64,000 nucleotides of DNA from Xestospongia bergquistia. Taxonomy: Eukaryota > Porifera > Demospongiae > Haplosclerida > Petrosiidae. Below the pieces are notes generated by a model. The model ran no database searches. It had not been told where the DNA came from and saw only the letters and a list, made by a program, of their open reading frames with translations. Positions 1 through 11,744 of the stretch are shown here, in pieces; position 1 is the first letter of the stretch, and the number at the start of each line of letters is the position of its first letter. The stretch spans positions 1,493,001 through 1,557,000 of the forward strand of contig OZ014421.1 of the NCBI GenBank assembly GCA_963965975.1, in the 5' to 3' direction. The position numbers were made by a program, and so were the translations under genes.

Positions 1-550
1 CCCCAGATCTATTCGCAAGTGAAAGTAGGTCTGGTCACATGAATTGACTTTTATGTTCCCAGTAAAGAATGTGGCACTGGTGTTGGTATGCAATTAGAAG
101 TAATGTGATATATGAATATTATTAAATTGAAGTGTGGAGATATGCAAACATTGTCTTTAAAATTGATGAAGTTCCTAAAGAATTTGGATTTACTCTCTAA
201 GAAAAACAAAAAAAATTACAAAAAGCTTGTCTATTTTTTGTGAAGCTTTTGTTGTTGCATTTCAAGTTTCTAGCACATCTATTACTATGGAGTATAGACA
301 GGAATATTCATTGCTCTTGTTTCTTATAATAACATGATATTTGGATTTATTGCTTAAGTCAGAGCAACAGGAGTATCAGATTTCTTGAAGAGTAGCCATG
401 CATACACTTTCACACCTGCTTAAATTTAATAATATTCATATTTCATACTACCTCTAATTTCATACCAGCACTCATGCCACATTCTTTACTGGGAACACAA
501 AAGTCAACTAGTATGACCAGACCTACTTTTGCTTGCGAGTAGGTTTGGGG
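1..550. mobile_element. Foldback/MITE-like element with ~90-bp inverted arms
   Basis: Bases 1-90 and 461-550 are imperfect inverted copies of each other. The left arm begins CCCCAGATCTATTCGC; the reverse complement of the right arm begins CCCCAAACCTACTCGC, and matching continues for about 90 bp through an AGTAAAGAATGTGGCA block. The ~370-bp interior is AT-rich with no convincing ORF. This is the shape of a non-autonomous DNA transposon. The left end coincides with the window edge, so the true terminus and target-site duplication cannot be judged. Confidence 0.7.
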
Positions 551-2234
551 ATGAGACTATAGTTCTTCTACATGAGATAGCAAGGGAAACAGATGATGAG
601 GTATAAAATAGTGTTTGTGGTCTATTTGATAATGGATATGGTTTTTAGTTATTGGACTGAGAAAAGTTTGAAGTGGTATGTGGTGGTGGTGTAGTAGTTG
701 AGAGTAATTGATATACTGGAAGACAATAAGGCACCAGCAACAATCTTATTTTAGAGATATCACACAGACAGTAAAGGTATATCACACTGTAGGTGACACT
801 TGAGAACCTTGGACACTCTTTAGTATAGAGGTGTTCTTAAAGTAGAGGTTCTATAATACACTAAAGCATTAGCATGGGACTAGAACAAGTATCACAAATA
901 TAGAAGGTATCCCTTTAAGGAATCTTGGCTATTAAGAGCATCAGTAAATGTATTTCCTTCAACCTATAATCTGGGAATGTCCCTGAGCAACAAATAAAAT
1001 TTGGCTTACAAAAAGTTTACTTAGATTTTTGGTCAAAGTAAGATGATTGGTCCACCCACTAATCATGCCCAATCTAGGTTAGTACTTGTTGACTAGAGCC
1101 CACTTTCAAGTATTTTTAACCCTTTTATGGCTCTCATATATTGAGCTCCATTATTGAACAATGGATTATTACATGATGTATTTAAACTAGGAACTCCACC
1201 ATTAGTAATCTAAAGCTAATAAAATTGAAAGAGTAAATACAGCTAAACCCCTTTCATATAAATTTTAATTAAGTTAGTGATTATCAACATCATTGTTATT
1301 ATTTAATATTACTGACTTTTCTTTTATCGGAAATTATTTGATCCTATTGTTGCCAATTGGAAGTCACAGTTTCAAGGGAAATAAAGAGACAAACGAGCTG
1401 TTTTATAATAATTATTTTATTATTATATTACTTTATAATTGTAATAATCTATTGTTATAACATTCATTATTATTATTGATTGTTTGTTAATATTATTTAT
1501 TACAAAGACATTGTATTTAATTGTATTTTAAAATAAAAATGATATGACCAGTAACGTAATTAAAATGTCACACATTAGTTACCATGACAACAAGTGTCAA
1601 ATAAACTTTATTATTGGGTCTCATAAATCAGTCCTTCATACTTTAAATAACAAGTGAGTATCCTGTCTTATAATTCTATGTAACATGTATATGAGTTGTC
1701 ACTACTGTGTCTATTGTGTTTATTGCAGTATTGTATAGGTAGCCCCTCCCATAACTTCTAATGACACTGTTGAATTTAATCTCTACTACTGGTAGTGCTA
1801 CTAATGTATCTCTTATAACAGTAAATGATTGATATATAATGACTGACTGACACCATTTATTGTGGACTTACAAGGACAAACCCATTCACTATATTGCTAA
1901 TATATATTTACAAAATTAGACCACACAAATGGTGTCATAATAACAGAAATTTAATTTGTTGTTATTAGAATTCTTATGAAAAGTATCATAATTATTGTAA
2001 TAGTAGACTATACATTGATATGTTTTGAAGGTATTCTTCTAATATGACCACTAACCATAAAGTTATGATAATAACACCAATTTCTTATAGATGCTATAGT
2101 AACATCTTGTAAGTTAGAAATGGTGGTCTAGAATTAGAATAGTTCACTTACATCCGTTTTATACCAAACTATATGAATTACTATGGTATTCACAAGTACT
2201 GATATCAATTAATTAACATACATTATTCCTATCT
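551..2234. other. Intergenic, AT-rich; no gene recognised
   Basis: No long ORF or recognisable coding exon on either strand. A stretch near 780-890 (GGACACTC, CTAAAGCATTAGCATGGGAC, CTAGAACAAGT) resembles the minisatellite unit at 57453-57674 and the ODF3-like introns, so a dispersed repeat is present. The rest is A/T-rich with short homopolymers, presumably 5' flank of the gene at 2333. Confidence 0.5.
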
Positions 2235-2244
2235 TATAAAAAGG
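2235..2244 (+). promoter_or_regulatory. Candidate TATA box of the beta-helix membrane protein gene
   Basis: TATAAAAAGG lies 89 bp upstream of the ATG at 2333 and is followed by a pyrimidine-rich stretch (TCTTCTTTGTTCTTC) that could hold the transcription start. Position and sequence fit a core promoter; nothing else supports it. Confidence 0.4.
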
Positions 2245-2332
2245 CTTCGATTATACAACTTATTTATCTTCTTTGTTCTTCAGTTTGAATCTATTGTTCT
2301 TCTGATCTTTCACTGTTAAATTTGCTGTCATC

Positions 2333-5300
2333 ATGAGCTGGTGTCATATCTATTATATAACATCAGTTATACTGTATATCTACAGTGGATATGTTACTGC
2401 TTCTGAGTATTATGTCTCTGCAGCTCCTAATGGAGTACCTTGTCGTCGTACTCGCCTACCTTGTCACAAACTCTCCCACTATACTGATGACTATACATCT
2501 TACTTCACTGATGACACAATTTTTTACTTCCTAGAGGGAACTCATATTTTACAAGGTACATTGGAGATCAGTGGTGTAAGTAATATAACTCTACAGGGAC
2601 TGGGTCATATAGAACAAGGCTTTCATGAGACAGTTATGCAATCTACCTCAATAATAAGGTTAAATGGTTACAACAGTAGTTATATACTATTTACTTATAG
2701 CACAGATATTGTATTGAAATTGTTAACAATAGCAAACTATGGATTTAATTTAAATCCAAATTTTATTGATAGCTTAATCTTTGGTGAGATCAATAATTTC
2801 ACATTGGAATGGGTATCAGTCCAGAATGGCTCTGGTAAAGGACTCGTTATTTTCAATGCTTTTGATGTGTTGATCACTAATTGCAATTTTGCTAATAATG
2901 GATATCCTAATAGTGTTGTAGCCAATGCACATATTTCCTATGATGACCAGACTAAAAGAATGTCCAAAATTAATATTGTGAAATCGAATTTTACACTGGG
3001 CTTTGGAACTGGCTTGATTTTGTTATATCATATTAATAACGAAATTGAAGTTGAGGTAATCATTGAAAATAGTGAGTTTTCACATAATAATGGTCAGTAT
3101 GCAGGAGGAGTGTACATTATACTCAATTCTGGAAGTGGTAGTATTGCATTTAGTAATTGTACTATATACAACAATTCCTATTGGAATGAAGGAGGAGGTG
3201 GAGTTTACATTTATTTGCAAAATGGAAATGGTAGTATTGAGTTTAGTAATAGCACTATATACAACAATACTGCTCAGTATGGAGGAGGAGTGTACAGTTA
3301 TTTATATAATGGAAGTGGTAGTATTGAGTTTAGTAACTGCAATATTTATAACAATACTGCATACTATGGATCAGGAGTGTTCATTATTACTTTACTCTCT
3401 GCTTCAAAGGTTAGGGTTTTTTTTACAAATGTTTCATTTCATTTCAATAAAGTATCAAAGATGCTTAACAAATATCAATCTGCTATGTTACTTATGAATA
3501 TTGAAAATGTTCTTTTGGACCAAATTGATATTAGTAATCATAACACAACTGGTTTAGTAAGTATCAATAGCCCAATAATGTTTGATGGACATAGTACATT
3601 TGTAAACAATTCTGGCATTTATGGTGGAGGCATTGCTTTATATGGACTCTCCCAAATATTGCTAAATCAGAACACAAACATATCATTTGTCAATAATCAT
3701 GCTAGTGAGTCAGGTGGTGGAATCTTTGTATCAAAAGTTGTTAATACCATTGACCATACATTTTGTACCTTTAACATTTTTTCTTATTATAATAATGGTT
3801 TTAAGCCAATGTTATATTTTGTCAACAACACAGCTGATATATCTGGTGATGTATTGTATGGAGGTGAAATATCTGATTGTGTGAACTTTGACTTTGATCA
3901 CCAATTTCATTACCCTCAACAAACAGGTCTATCAGTAGTGTCATCAAATCCTATCCAAGTGTGTTTTTGTGAATCAAACATACAAAATTGCTCTATTACA
4001 AACTTCAATATAACTGCAATACCTGGAATTAATGTCAATATATCACTAGCTACTGTTGGTAATAAAGATGGCTTAACAAAGGGTGTAATAAAATTGACAA
4101 CATCAGATAATTCATCATCTACTGTACAAACTGGCAATACTAGACTAAATGCAACTTGTACCAATGTAACCTTCAAGATAACAGCAAACCCTTCATTGAA
4201 CACATCAAAAGTCTATGTAACACTTGAAGGTTTACTCAGTGGACTTTCACCTGATGACTATGCTAAAGACATTGAAGTTAGCATTGAGTCCTGTCCAATT
4301 GGGTTTCCATTACTAAATGATGCTTGCAGTTGTAGACCTGAACTAAATACATCTTCAATAACGTGTGATATTAACACTCAAATTATAACTAGAAATGGTG
4401 ATATGTGGATTGGTTATAAAAATGACTCAGACTGTCTTATTGTTTATTCTCTTTGCCCCTTTGATTACTGCAACAATGGAAAAATTTATTTTAATATCAC
4501 CTCTCCTAATCCACAGTGTCTTTACAATCGATCTGGCATACTCTGTGGACAATGTAGTGATGGTCTTAGTCTCATGTTAGGTTCGAATTATTGTGGACAA
4601 TGTACTAATAACTACATAGCTCTTATCATTCCATTTGCTGTGGCTGGTATAGCACTGATAGCTTTTATCATTACTTTAAACCTAACTGTGTCTGTGGGTA
4701 CAATCAATGGACTTATATTCTATGCTAATGTTGTCAAAATATATGAACCCATCTTCTTTCCCAATGGTCCTGTGAAAGTTCTTAGTCAATTTATTTCCTG
4801 GCTCAATCTTGATCTGGGTATTGAGACTTGTTTCTTTGATGGTATGGATTCTTGCAGTAAGATGTGGCTACAGTTTATCTTTCCAGGCTATGTTTGGTTT
4901 CTACTAATACTCATTATAATATCATCACAATATTCCAGCAAAATGGTTCGACTTGTGGGTTCACATGCAGTTCCAGTACTAGCCACTATGATCCTTCTCT
5001 CTTATACCAAACTGATACGTACTGTCTTCCAAGCCCTTTATTTTGTCAATATTCAGTGTAATGGTAATAATAATGTGACATTATTGAGGTGGTATATTGA
5101 TGCTAATGTCCAATATGTAGGAGGTTATTGTCATCTACCATTGTTCCTGTTCTCACTGGCTGTACTCATTTTACTTATTATTCCATACACCTTCTACCTT
5201 CTTACTATACCATTATTTGAAGGACCTTTATCAAAATACATGCGTTGCTGCCAAAAGTATATGAAGGCTTTCTTTGATGCATATGGAGGTCCATATAAGG

Positions 5301-5830
5301 ACAAGTGTCGTTTTTGGACTGGATTTTTACTACTAGTTCGTGTTGTCTTAGCACTAGTTGTGTCTCTAGATACTGAGACTACTATAAGTTTGGATGTGTT
5401 AACATCTCTCTTATTTGTTATTATATCAATGTACTTCCTTTTGACAGGAATATATCGACGTTTACCTTTGGCTTGTCTAGAGATGTCTTTTTTTCTTAAT
5501 CTCATGATTATAGCTTATGTGAATGCACAAACCTACAAAACATCAAATTCAAGGCAAGTGTTAAGTGTTGCTTTAGTATCAGTATCATTTATAGTATTCT
5601 GTGGTATTATCTTCTATCATGTTTGGGATCATCTGTCTAAATCTTATTTGAAACAACCATTTGCAAAAATCAAGAGGGTATTTAAAAAACCTCCACCAAA
5701 TCCTATTACTGAAGATGCAGAAGTTCCTTTAATGTGTCCTGGATCCCCTGCTTTAATATGTGAAACTAGTTCGGTGACTGTAGTATCAGTAGTAATGAGA
5801 CGAGAGTCACTACTGGATGATGATGACTAA
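2333..5830 (+). CDS. Secreted-type beta-helix protein with cysteine-rich stalk and ~8 C-terminal membrane segments
   Basis: A 1165-aa single-exon ORF. Residues 1-24 look like a signal peptide (hydrophobic ITSVILYIYSGYVTA). Residues ~30-520 hold irregular beta-helix repeats with many N-x-S/T sites and recurring GGGVY / IYNN motifs, as in pectate-lyase-like or Pmp-type right-handed helices; three very similar ~30-aa repeats lie at DNA ~3090-3390. Residues ~645-757 are cysteine-rich, ending in a CGQC...GLSLMLGSNYCGQC-like block just before the first of about eight hydrophobic segments (roughly 761-786, 844-866, 880-905, 936-962, 995-1013, 1020-1042, 1045-1065, 1075-1098). The C-terminal tail is short and ends DDDD. 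The likely topology is an extracellular glycosylated beta-helix on a polytopic anchor. I recognise the general architecture but not a named family; receptor, adhesion or transport roles are all open. Lack of introns beside intron-rich neighbours suggests an old retrocopy or a naturally intronless family. The start is chosen as the first ATG before the signal peptide, behind a TATA-like box. Confidence 0.9.
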   Translation: MSWCHIYYITSVILYIYSGYVTASEYYVSAAPNGVPCRRTRLPCHKLSHYTDDYTSYFTDDTIFYFLEGTHILQGTLEISGVSNITLQGLGHIEQGFHETVMQSTSIIRLNGYNSSYILFTYSTDIVLKLLTIANYGFNLNPNFIDSLIFGEINNFTLEWVSVQNGSGKGLVIFNAFDVLITNCNFANNGYPNSVVANAHISYDDQTKRMSKINIVKSNFTLGFGTGLILLYHINNEIEVEVIIENSEFSHNNGQYAGGVYIILNSGSGSIAFSNCTIYNNSYWNEGGGGVYIYLQNGNGSIEFSNSTIYNNTAQYGGGVYSYLYNGSGSIEFSNCNIYNNTAYYGSGVFIITLLSASKVRVFFTNVSFHFNKVSKMLNKYQSAMLLMNIENVLLDQIDISNHNTTGLVSINSPIMFDGHSTFVNNSGIYGGGIALYGLSQILLNQNTNISFVNNHASESGGGIFVSKVVNTIDHTFCTFNIFSYYNNGFKPMLYFVNNTADISGDVLYGGEISDCVNFDFDHQFHYPQQTGLSVVSSNPIQVCFCESNIQNCSITNFNITAIPGINVNISLATVGNKDGLTKGVIKLTTSDNSSSTVQTGNTRLNATCTNVTFKITANPSLNTSKVYVTLEGLLSGLSPDDYAKDIEVSIESCPIGFPLLNDACSCRPELNTSSITCDINTQIITRNGDMWIGYKNDSDCLIVYSLCPFDYCNNGKIYFNITSPNPQCLYNRSGILCGQCSDGLSLMLGSNYCGQCTNNYIALIIPFAVAGIALIAFIITLNLTVSVGTINGLIFYANVVKIYEPIFFPNGPVKVLSQFISWLNLDLGIETCFFDGMDSCSKMWLQFIFPGYVWFLLILIIISSQYSSKMVRLVGSHAVPVLATMILLSYTKLIRTVFQALYFVNIQCNGNNNVTLLRWYIDANVQYVGGYCHLPLFLFSLAVLILLIIPYTFYLLTIPLFEGPLSKYMRCCQKYMKAFFDAYGGPYKDKCRFWTGFLLLVRVVLALVVSLDTETTISLDVLTSLLFVIISMYFLLTGIYRRLPLACLEMSFFLNLMIIAYVNAQTYKTSNSRQVLSVALVSVSFIVFCGIIFYHVWDHLSKSYLKQPFAKIKRVFKKPPPNPITEDAEVPLMCPGSPALICETSSVTVVSVVMRRESLLDDDD

Positions 5831-6319
5831 TGCTTGATTTCTCGAAATATAATACAATTGTTTGAATTCTATCTTATAAAACTGATTTATATAACCTTAC
5901 TTTTGATATGTAGTTAACAGTATTAGCTTTATATGCAATGTAAATTATGTACTACTAAACTTACTGTTCATTTTTGTTACTGCTGTTGTTTTTGTTATTG
6001 AGTATTAATTAAATGTACATTTTATATTATAACTAATTTATACTGTTATAAGTACAAGTACTATCTAGTGACATATCAGTTGACAGTACAGTTACAACTA
6101 GTGTACTGGTCACCTCATACTCTACACAATATGTACTATCATAGAAAGTGTGACAATGTTTATTAGCTTTGGGGTATTATTTGAGTATTAACAGGAGCCC
6201 ACAGGCTCACAAAGGAGGAAGGAGCGTATGACTATGTATTGTAGGATTGAGGAAAAACATCTTTTGTAAACGACCATATAAATAAATGTGTAATTACATT
6301 CATAGAGCATTTGTCAGTA
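5831..6319. other. 3' flank of the beta-helix gene; no further gene seen
   Basis: AT-rich with stops in all frames. Possible polyadenylation signals (AATAAA-like, e.g. at 6281) are present. Nothing else recognised. Confidence 0.4.
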
Positions 6320-7436
6320 ACATTCCAATAAAATATTTCAATTAAAATACTCCAATAATAACAATCTCGTCTATACCTGCTTAATAGCAACTGGACCTTT
6401 CAAAAATGACTTTGGTTTGTTCTGTTCTGTGTTAGAATGGCTGCAACCAGTCCAGGTATGACTGAATATTTTGTTGAATATTGAATGTGCTAACCACATG
6501 TCATGTCATGACAATCACTCTATCTACATGTATGTAAAGTACTTCCTCATTATATCTGCTAAACATTAATGGTAGCAATCATTAATGAGTTATGTCACAG
6601 TCAAGAAATTTATAAATGTAAACCATTTATCTCTGTTAATGCAACAAATATTTAATCGTGTTTTTCTGTATATCAATGATAGTGCTTTATTTTTATCATT
6701 TCTTGTTTATAGTTCAAATAACAACATTAGTTTATATCTCTCACTGTAATGTGTAATGATGACTAGTAGTCTGTACAAGATTTAATAAATAATCTGATAT
6801 CAACTGAAGAATATCAACTTAAACTACAACAGAAAAGACGAGAGAAGTCTTCTGGGAGGCATGGACAACTGGAACATACTGTCCAATCTCCTCAACTCTC
6901 ACAACCATTTTCTTGATCACGTCATGTGTTAAAAGAGAAGACTCAATATACAATAACTTGAGACTACTAGATTAGTTCGCAATTAAGAGCTGATATACCA
7001 AATTGTTATCTTATTATGGAGTTGTTACTGCTAGATTGTCACCTAGACATTGTTTTAATATAAGTGTTTTTGTTGAAGTCACATTTTTCTGTCTTCCAGG
7101 GACTATAAATGATAATGTGAAAGAAGTTAAAAAAGTGAGTTCATGATAAATGTATTATTTAAATTGTTGTTTTAAGTTAAGCATTAATTATGTTAAATGT
7201 AAATTTATTAGATGTGATAATTTTGACATTTGGTGTTCACTGTATTGCTTATTGAAAGTCTTTTTCACTATAATTATTGTCCTATTATCTGATGTTGTGC
7301 AAAAATCAAACCCTTCTAGTGAAAAATGACTTTGCTTTGTTATATTCAATGTCATGCTGCTATTATGATCAATGACGTACATATCATGGTGGTGGGTGCA
7401 TGTGACAAATATATTTAAATTCTTGGGAAAGGACAC
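6320..7436 (+). pseudogene. Mosaic relic of a Kelch-kinase gene and of the death-domain gene
   Basis: Assembled from pieces with recognisable parents in the window. Bases ~6330-6475 repeat the 5' end of gene A, including its 19-nt first coding exon (ATG at 6437, matching 7794). Bases 6483-6741 repeat part of gene A intron 3 (8992-9243). Bases ~6750-6930 are a degenerate start of the coiled-coil exon (an EEYQLKLQQKR-like stretch, now with stops). Bases ~7060-7330 match 15362-15642, the intron and small exon of the death-domain gene. Bases ~7347-7420 match gene A exon 4 (9754-9825), now with stops. No open gene can be assembled. I infer remains of an earlier copy removed by unequal exchange. 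Confidence 0.65.
6483..6741. repeat. Direct repeat of gene A intron-3 segment (second copy 8992-9243)
   Basis: About 250 bp beginning GAATGTGCTAACCACATGTC and ending near CTTGTTTATAGTTCAAAT is nearly identical at 6483-6741 and 8992-9243, with a few substitutions. Both copies are on the plus strand about 2.5 kb apart, so they could support slippage or unequal exchange. Confidence 0.75.
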
Positions 7437-7793
7437 ATGCTTTATATTAGTACAAAGAATATGACAACAATTTGTCTTCAGTTTTTAGAAATGTATGTAT
7501 ATCAACATTTCAACAAAAATTGAATGGAAATCCTCAAATCATAACTCTAAAATACAATTTTATGTGATTGCTATTCCACTCATTTTTTATTAAAATGTTG
7601 CCTTGGGTAATTATGTAACTTTCATTTGTAAACCCATTCATGTGGAAGCCAACTTGAGTAACCTACTCTTGTGGAAATATTCCTATCAAAACATTTCAAT
7701 AAAATACTCCAATAATAACAATCTTGTCTATACCTGCTTAAAATCAACTGGACCTTTCAAAAATGACTTTGGTTTGTTCTGTTCTGTGTTAGA

Positions 7794-10700
7794 ATGGCTG
7801 CAACCAGTCCAGGTATGACTGAATATTTTAATCAGTTATCCAATTGCTATTGTGCGTTAGGTTATTATGTACCTAAAAAGAGGTCAAGTCACTCCACACA
7901 TATAGTAGGTGACTACCTCTACATGTGGGGTGGTGATATAGATGGTCTCCCTATAGCACATGATACCGAATACAAACAGAGGATGACCTCTGTTATTGAG
8001 GTATTTCACTTTACATCTGGTATGTGGGAACAACAACCTACCATTGGGAAACCTCCATTGGGTGTTTGGGGCTATGCATCTACAGTTATTGGTAAAAGGA
8101 TCTACTACTTTGGAGGGTATTGCAGTCATGACAATTGTCGTCATAATAGTCTCAACTCATTAACAACTGACTCATTTACTTGGAGTGAGCTGTTTCCTAC
8201 AAATTCAAATATGGGTCCGATGATGAAATCATCTAGTGAAATGATACCTCTTAAATTCAATGATGAGGATAATTTACTGGTTTTTGGTGGCATTGGTATA
8301 CGTCCTGCCTTTCCACAACATGGTGCTCAATATAATGATAAGGGAATAATAGGTAGATATGTTCGAACCAATGAACACCACTACTATCAGTTATCCAGTG
8401 GTAAGAAGATTAATATATCATCATATTAATATACTTATACATCAAGTACTATTTTATTACCAGTTGTATTTCAGGTAATTGGATTGTACCAGATATAATT
8501 GGAAAAGGGCCACCTCCTTGTTATATCTTCACTCTCACAAAACTACCTAACAATAGAGCTATGTTATTTGGTGGTTTAACTCCTAATGGTCCTGATAACA
8601 CAGTGTTTATAGCAAAATGTATGAAGACTGCAGTGGTGAGTACAATATGTAATAAGTTGAAATATTTAGTAATTGTATAATATTATGGACAAATTATGTT
8701 TATTGTTTTGAAATTGTTGAACAACATGAAGTTATATTGGAATGTCATTACAAATAACAAATTTAGGAACTATTTACTAATGACTTAATAATCTCATTGT
8801 ACATTACTTTAGTTAATTTAGAGTTTATAGAAATAAAAGAAATGTTTTTATCGACAAAGTTTGTTTGGTATTAGTAGTATTAGTAACAGAGATAATCATC
8901 TTTACAATTGTAGTAATAGATGTAACAATTGTTAGTTTGTCTGATCAAATGTAGTATGACCAAATATGGTGAAAGTATTTGTACATTCACTGAATGTGCT
9001 AACCACATGTCATGTCATGACAATCACTCTATCTACATGTATGTAAAGTACTTCCTCATTATATCTGCTAAACATTAATGGTAGCAATCATTAATGAGTT
9101 ATGTCACAGTCAAGAAATTTATAAATGTAAACCATTTATCTCTGTTAATGCAACAAATATTTAATCATGTTTTTCTGTATATCAATGATAGTGCTTTATT
9201 TTTATCATTTCTTGTTTATAGTTCAAATGGCAACATTAGTTTATATGATATGTTATTAAAATAAGAGTTCCATATACTAATATACTAATCAGTCACAACC
9301 CAGTCTGTTAAATTATCAAACAAAACACTTGTAGTTTGAGAAATTCCATAAATAGTTGAGGTTACCATCATGCAGGTAATACTAAAACTTACAACTGGAA
9401 CTTTGCTTGAAACTCTTGTAAAACCTTGAAATATTGTTTACTAGTTAATATACTTTGTGCTATAGCAGAAGACTCAGAATAATTCTAGAAGCTTTAATTA
9501 TTCATAATTGTATATTTAAATGATGCCATTGATTATAAGACACCCTCTAATAGTAAGTGTTTCAGTTATTGATTAATAGTGATACAGATATTGCAGCTAT
9601 TATTCAAAAAATCTAGTTTACTAAAAGCATTCAAACTAATCAAATTACTACTACATTAAATGTGAATGATGTTAACTTGAGTATTTCATACTCAGCATTG
9701 GCAGATGTTTCGTCAACCACTTCAAAAGCCAATGAATTGGCCTCTATGTACACAATGTCATGCTGCTATTATGATCGATGACGTACATATCATTGTGGTG
9801 GGTGGACGTGACAAATACTCTAGTAATATTGCTGATAGCTGGTTATTTAACAGTGATACGACAACATGGACAAAGGTTAGTTACTATAATATAGTCATCC
9901 TGTGATCTAACTCTAACACAAAGTGGACTTAATGTCTATGATCTACCTACAGCATTCATAACACATACATTAGGTACTTATTGTACATTAATTTTTTAAA
10001 GCCTTGTAATAGGACAAGTTTATCTAGTTCATACTGTGTCTAGAACACATCTACTACTGGTGTTACGTATACAATGCTAGTTATTATAATGTCATATAAT
10101 ACACTATATTCCATCTTATATAGCTCACTCTATCACATTCAATGACTCGGCACTGCCTCTCAGTTTGGAATGTGTCACCTACCACTGTATGGATAGTTCA
10201 ATTTGGTGGATATAGATACCCAAGTAAACTCAATGATACTACTGTTATAGAGCTCAGTAAGTTCTGTCTATGAGCTGTTGTATAGTAATATATGCATTAT
10301 CAGTTTTATCATAGTATGATATAGAAGCAAGACACACTAGCTGTTTGCATTAGAACTTAGTCTCATGAATCATTACCATTGAAACATACTGATCTCTCAC
10401 TGTAGTATATAATAATAACCAATGGTCTGTAGGAGATGTAATAACTTCTACTGAAGAATATCAAATTAAGCTACTGCAGAAGAGACATGAGATATCTGTA
10501 CAATATTCTAGGAGATATGATCAACCTCAAATAAGTGTACAGTCTGGTATAGATTTTCAGCATTCTTCTTTGATACATGAACAGTTGCAACAGAAAGACA
10601 GAGATATCCAATGTTTAAAACTACAACTTGAAGTGACAAGCAAAGAGCTACACGATACAAAACAACAGCAGATAGATGTGACAAGGCCCCTTCAGGAAGA

Positions 10701-11744
10701 TCTCCAGACCAAAAAAAGACAAGTACAACAACTACTTCAAGAACTTGAAGAGAAACAAGAAACTGAAGCTATGCTCAAAAGTGAAAATGAAAGTAAAGAA
10801 AGATTACTTGAACAACTGCTACAAGAGCAGGAAGGGAGGGAACAACAACAGCTACAGGGTAGTCAAGAAAAAGACAGGATGCTTCACCAAGAGGTCCAGC
10901 AGTTGACTGTTGCTCTTCAACAAACACAGAAAGCTAATGCCACACTTCAACAACAAGTTCAACATTTACAAGATCAGTCTCATTGGGTAGTCAGGAGGGA
11001 AGAGATAATGATGACTATGGAAGTCCTTGGTAAGGGAGGTTGGGGAGAAGTCAAGGTGGCTAAATTTCGTGGCTTTAGAGTAGCTGCCAAATGTCTTCAT
11101 GAAATTTTCCTGTCACCATACAATATATCAGTTTTTTCACGAGAAATGGAGATTGCTTCTCAAGTACGTCATCCAAATCTCCTTCAGTTCATTGGAGCCA
11201 CTCGAGTGGGCACTCCTATCATTCTCTCAGAATTAATGCCAACTAGTCTTCGTAAAGAAATTGAGAAATATCCACTAACACATACTCAAGTTATTAGGAT
11301 TGCCCAAGACATATCTGCTGCTTTAAACTATCTTCATCTCTGGCAACCAGACCCTATACTACATCGTGATGTTAGTAGTCCTAATGTCCTCTTGAACCAT
11401 TTGGTAATGGAATATGGAAGGCTAAACTGTCTGATTATGGTTCAGCTAACCCTGTTCAAAGTATCTCAGCTAACAGTGTAGCTCCAGGTAATCCTTTCTA
11501 TTCAGCACCAGAAGCACAATTTCCAGACCAACATTCTCCAGCAATGGATGTCTTTAGTTTTGGTGTCCTACTTATGGAGATGGTCCTATGTCAACCTCCT
11601 GGTTTTAAAACAGCAGACAAATTGGCTCAATCAGAGACTATCCAGTGGCCAGTTATGAAACATCTTGTTCAAAGGTGTATCTCCCGTGAGATTCAAGTTC
11701 GTCCATCTATTGCTCAAGTACTCATTGACCTAGAAGACATGTAG
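7794..11744 (+). CDS. Kelch propeller-coiled coil-TKL kinase, copy A (1-nt frameshift in kinase)
   Basis: The most divergent of the Kelch-kinases. Exons: 7794-7812, 7861-8400, 8475-8635, 9696-9875, 10124-10256, 10406-11744, all with GT-AG borders and compatible phases; the start is MAATSPG, then YYVPKKR. Exons 2-5 give six Kelch blades; exon 6 gives a Gln-rich coiled coil and a kinase with GKGGWGEV loop, AAK lysine, HRDVS catalytic loop, SDYG and SAPEA. About base 11392, after NVLL, one nucleotide is missing compared with the paralogues; the reading moves out of frame and stops at 11481, although the correct frame resumes (KLSDYGSANP, then MDVFSFGVLL) and runs to the stop at 11744. Either a young lesion or a sequence error. 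If real, the product keeps the propeller and coiled coil but lacks the activation segment and C-lobe. Its promoter and first exon are duplicated upstream at ~6330-6475. Confidence 0.75.

Noticed and set aside
3063-3497. Overlapping ORFs in other frames of the beta-helix gene
   Set aside because: Shadows of repetitive coding sequence; no signal peptide or domain.
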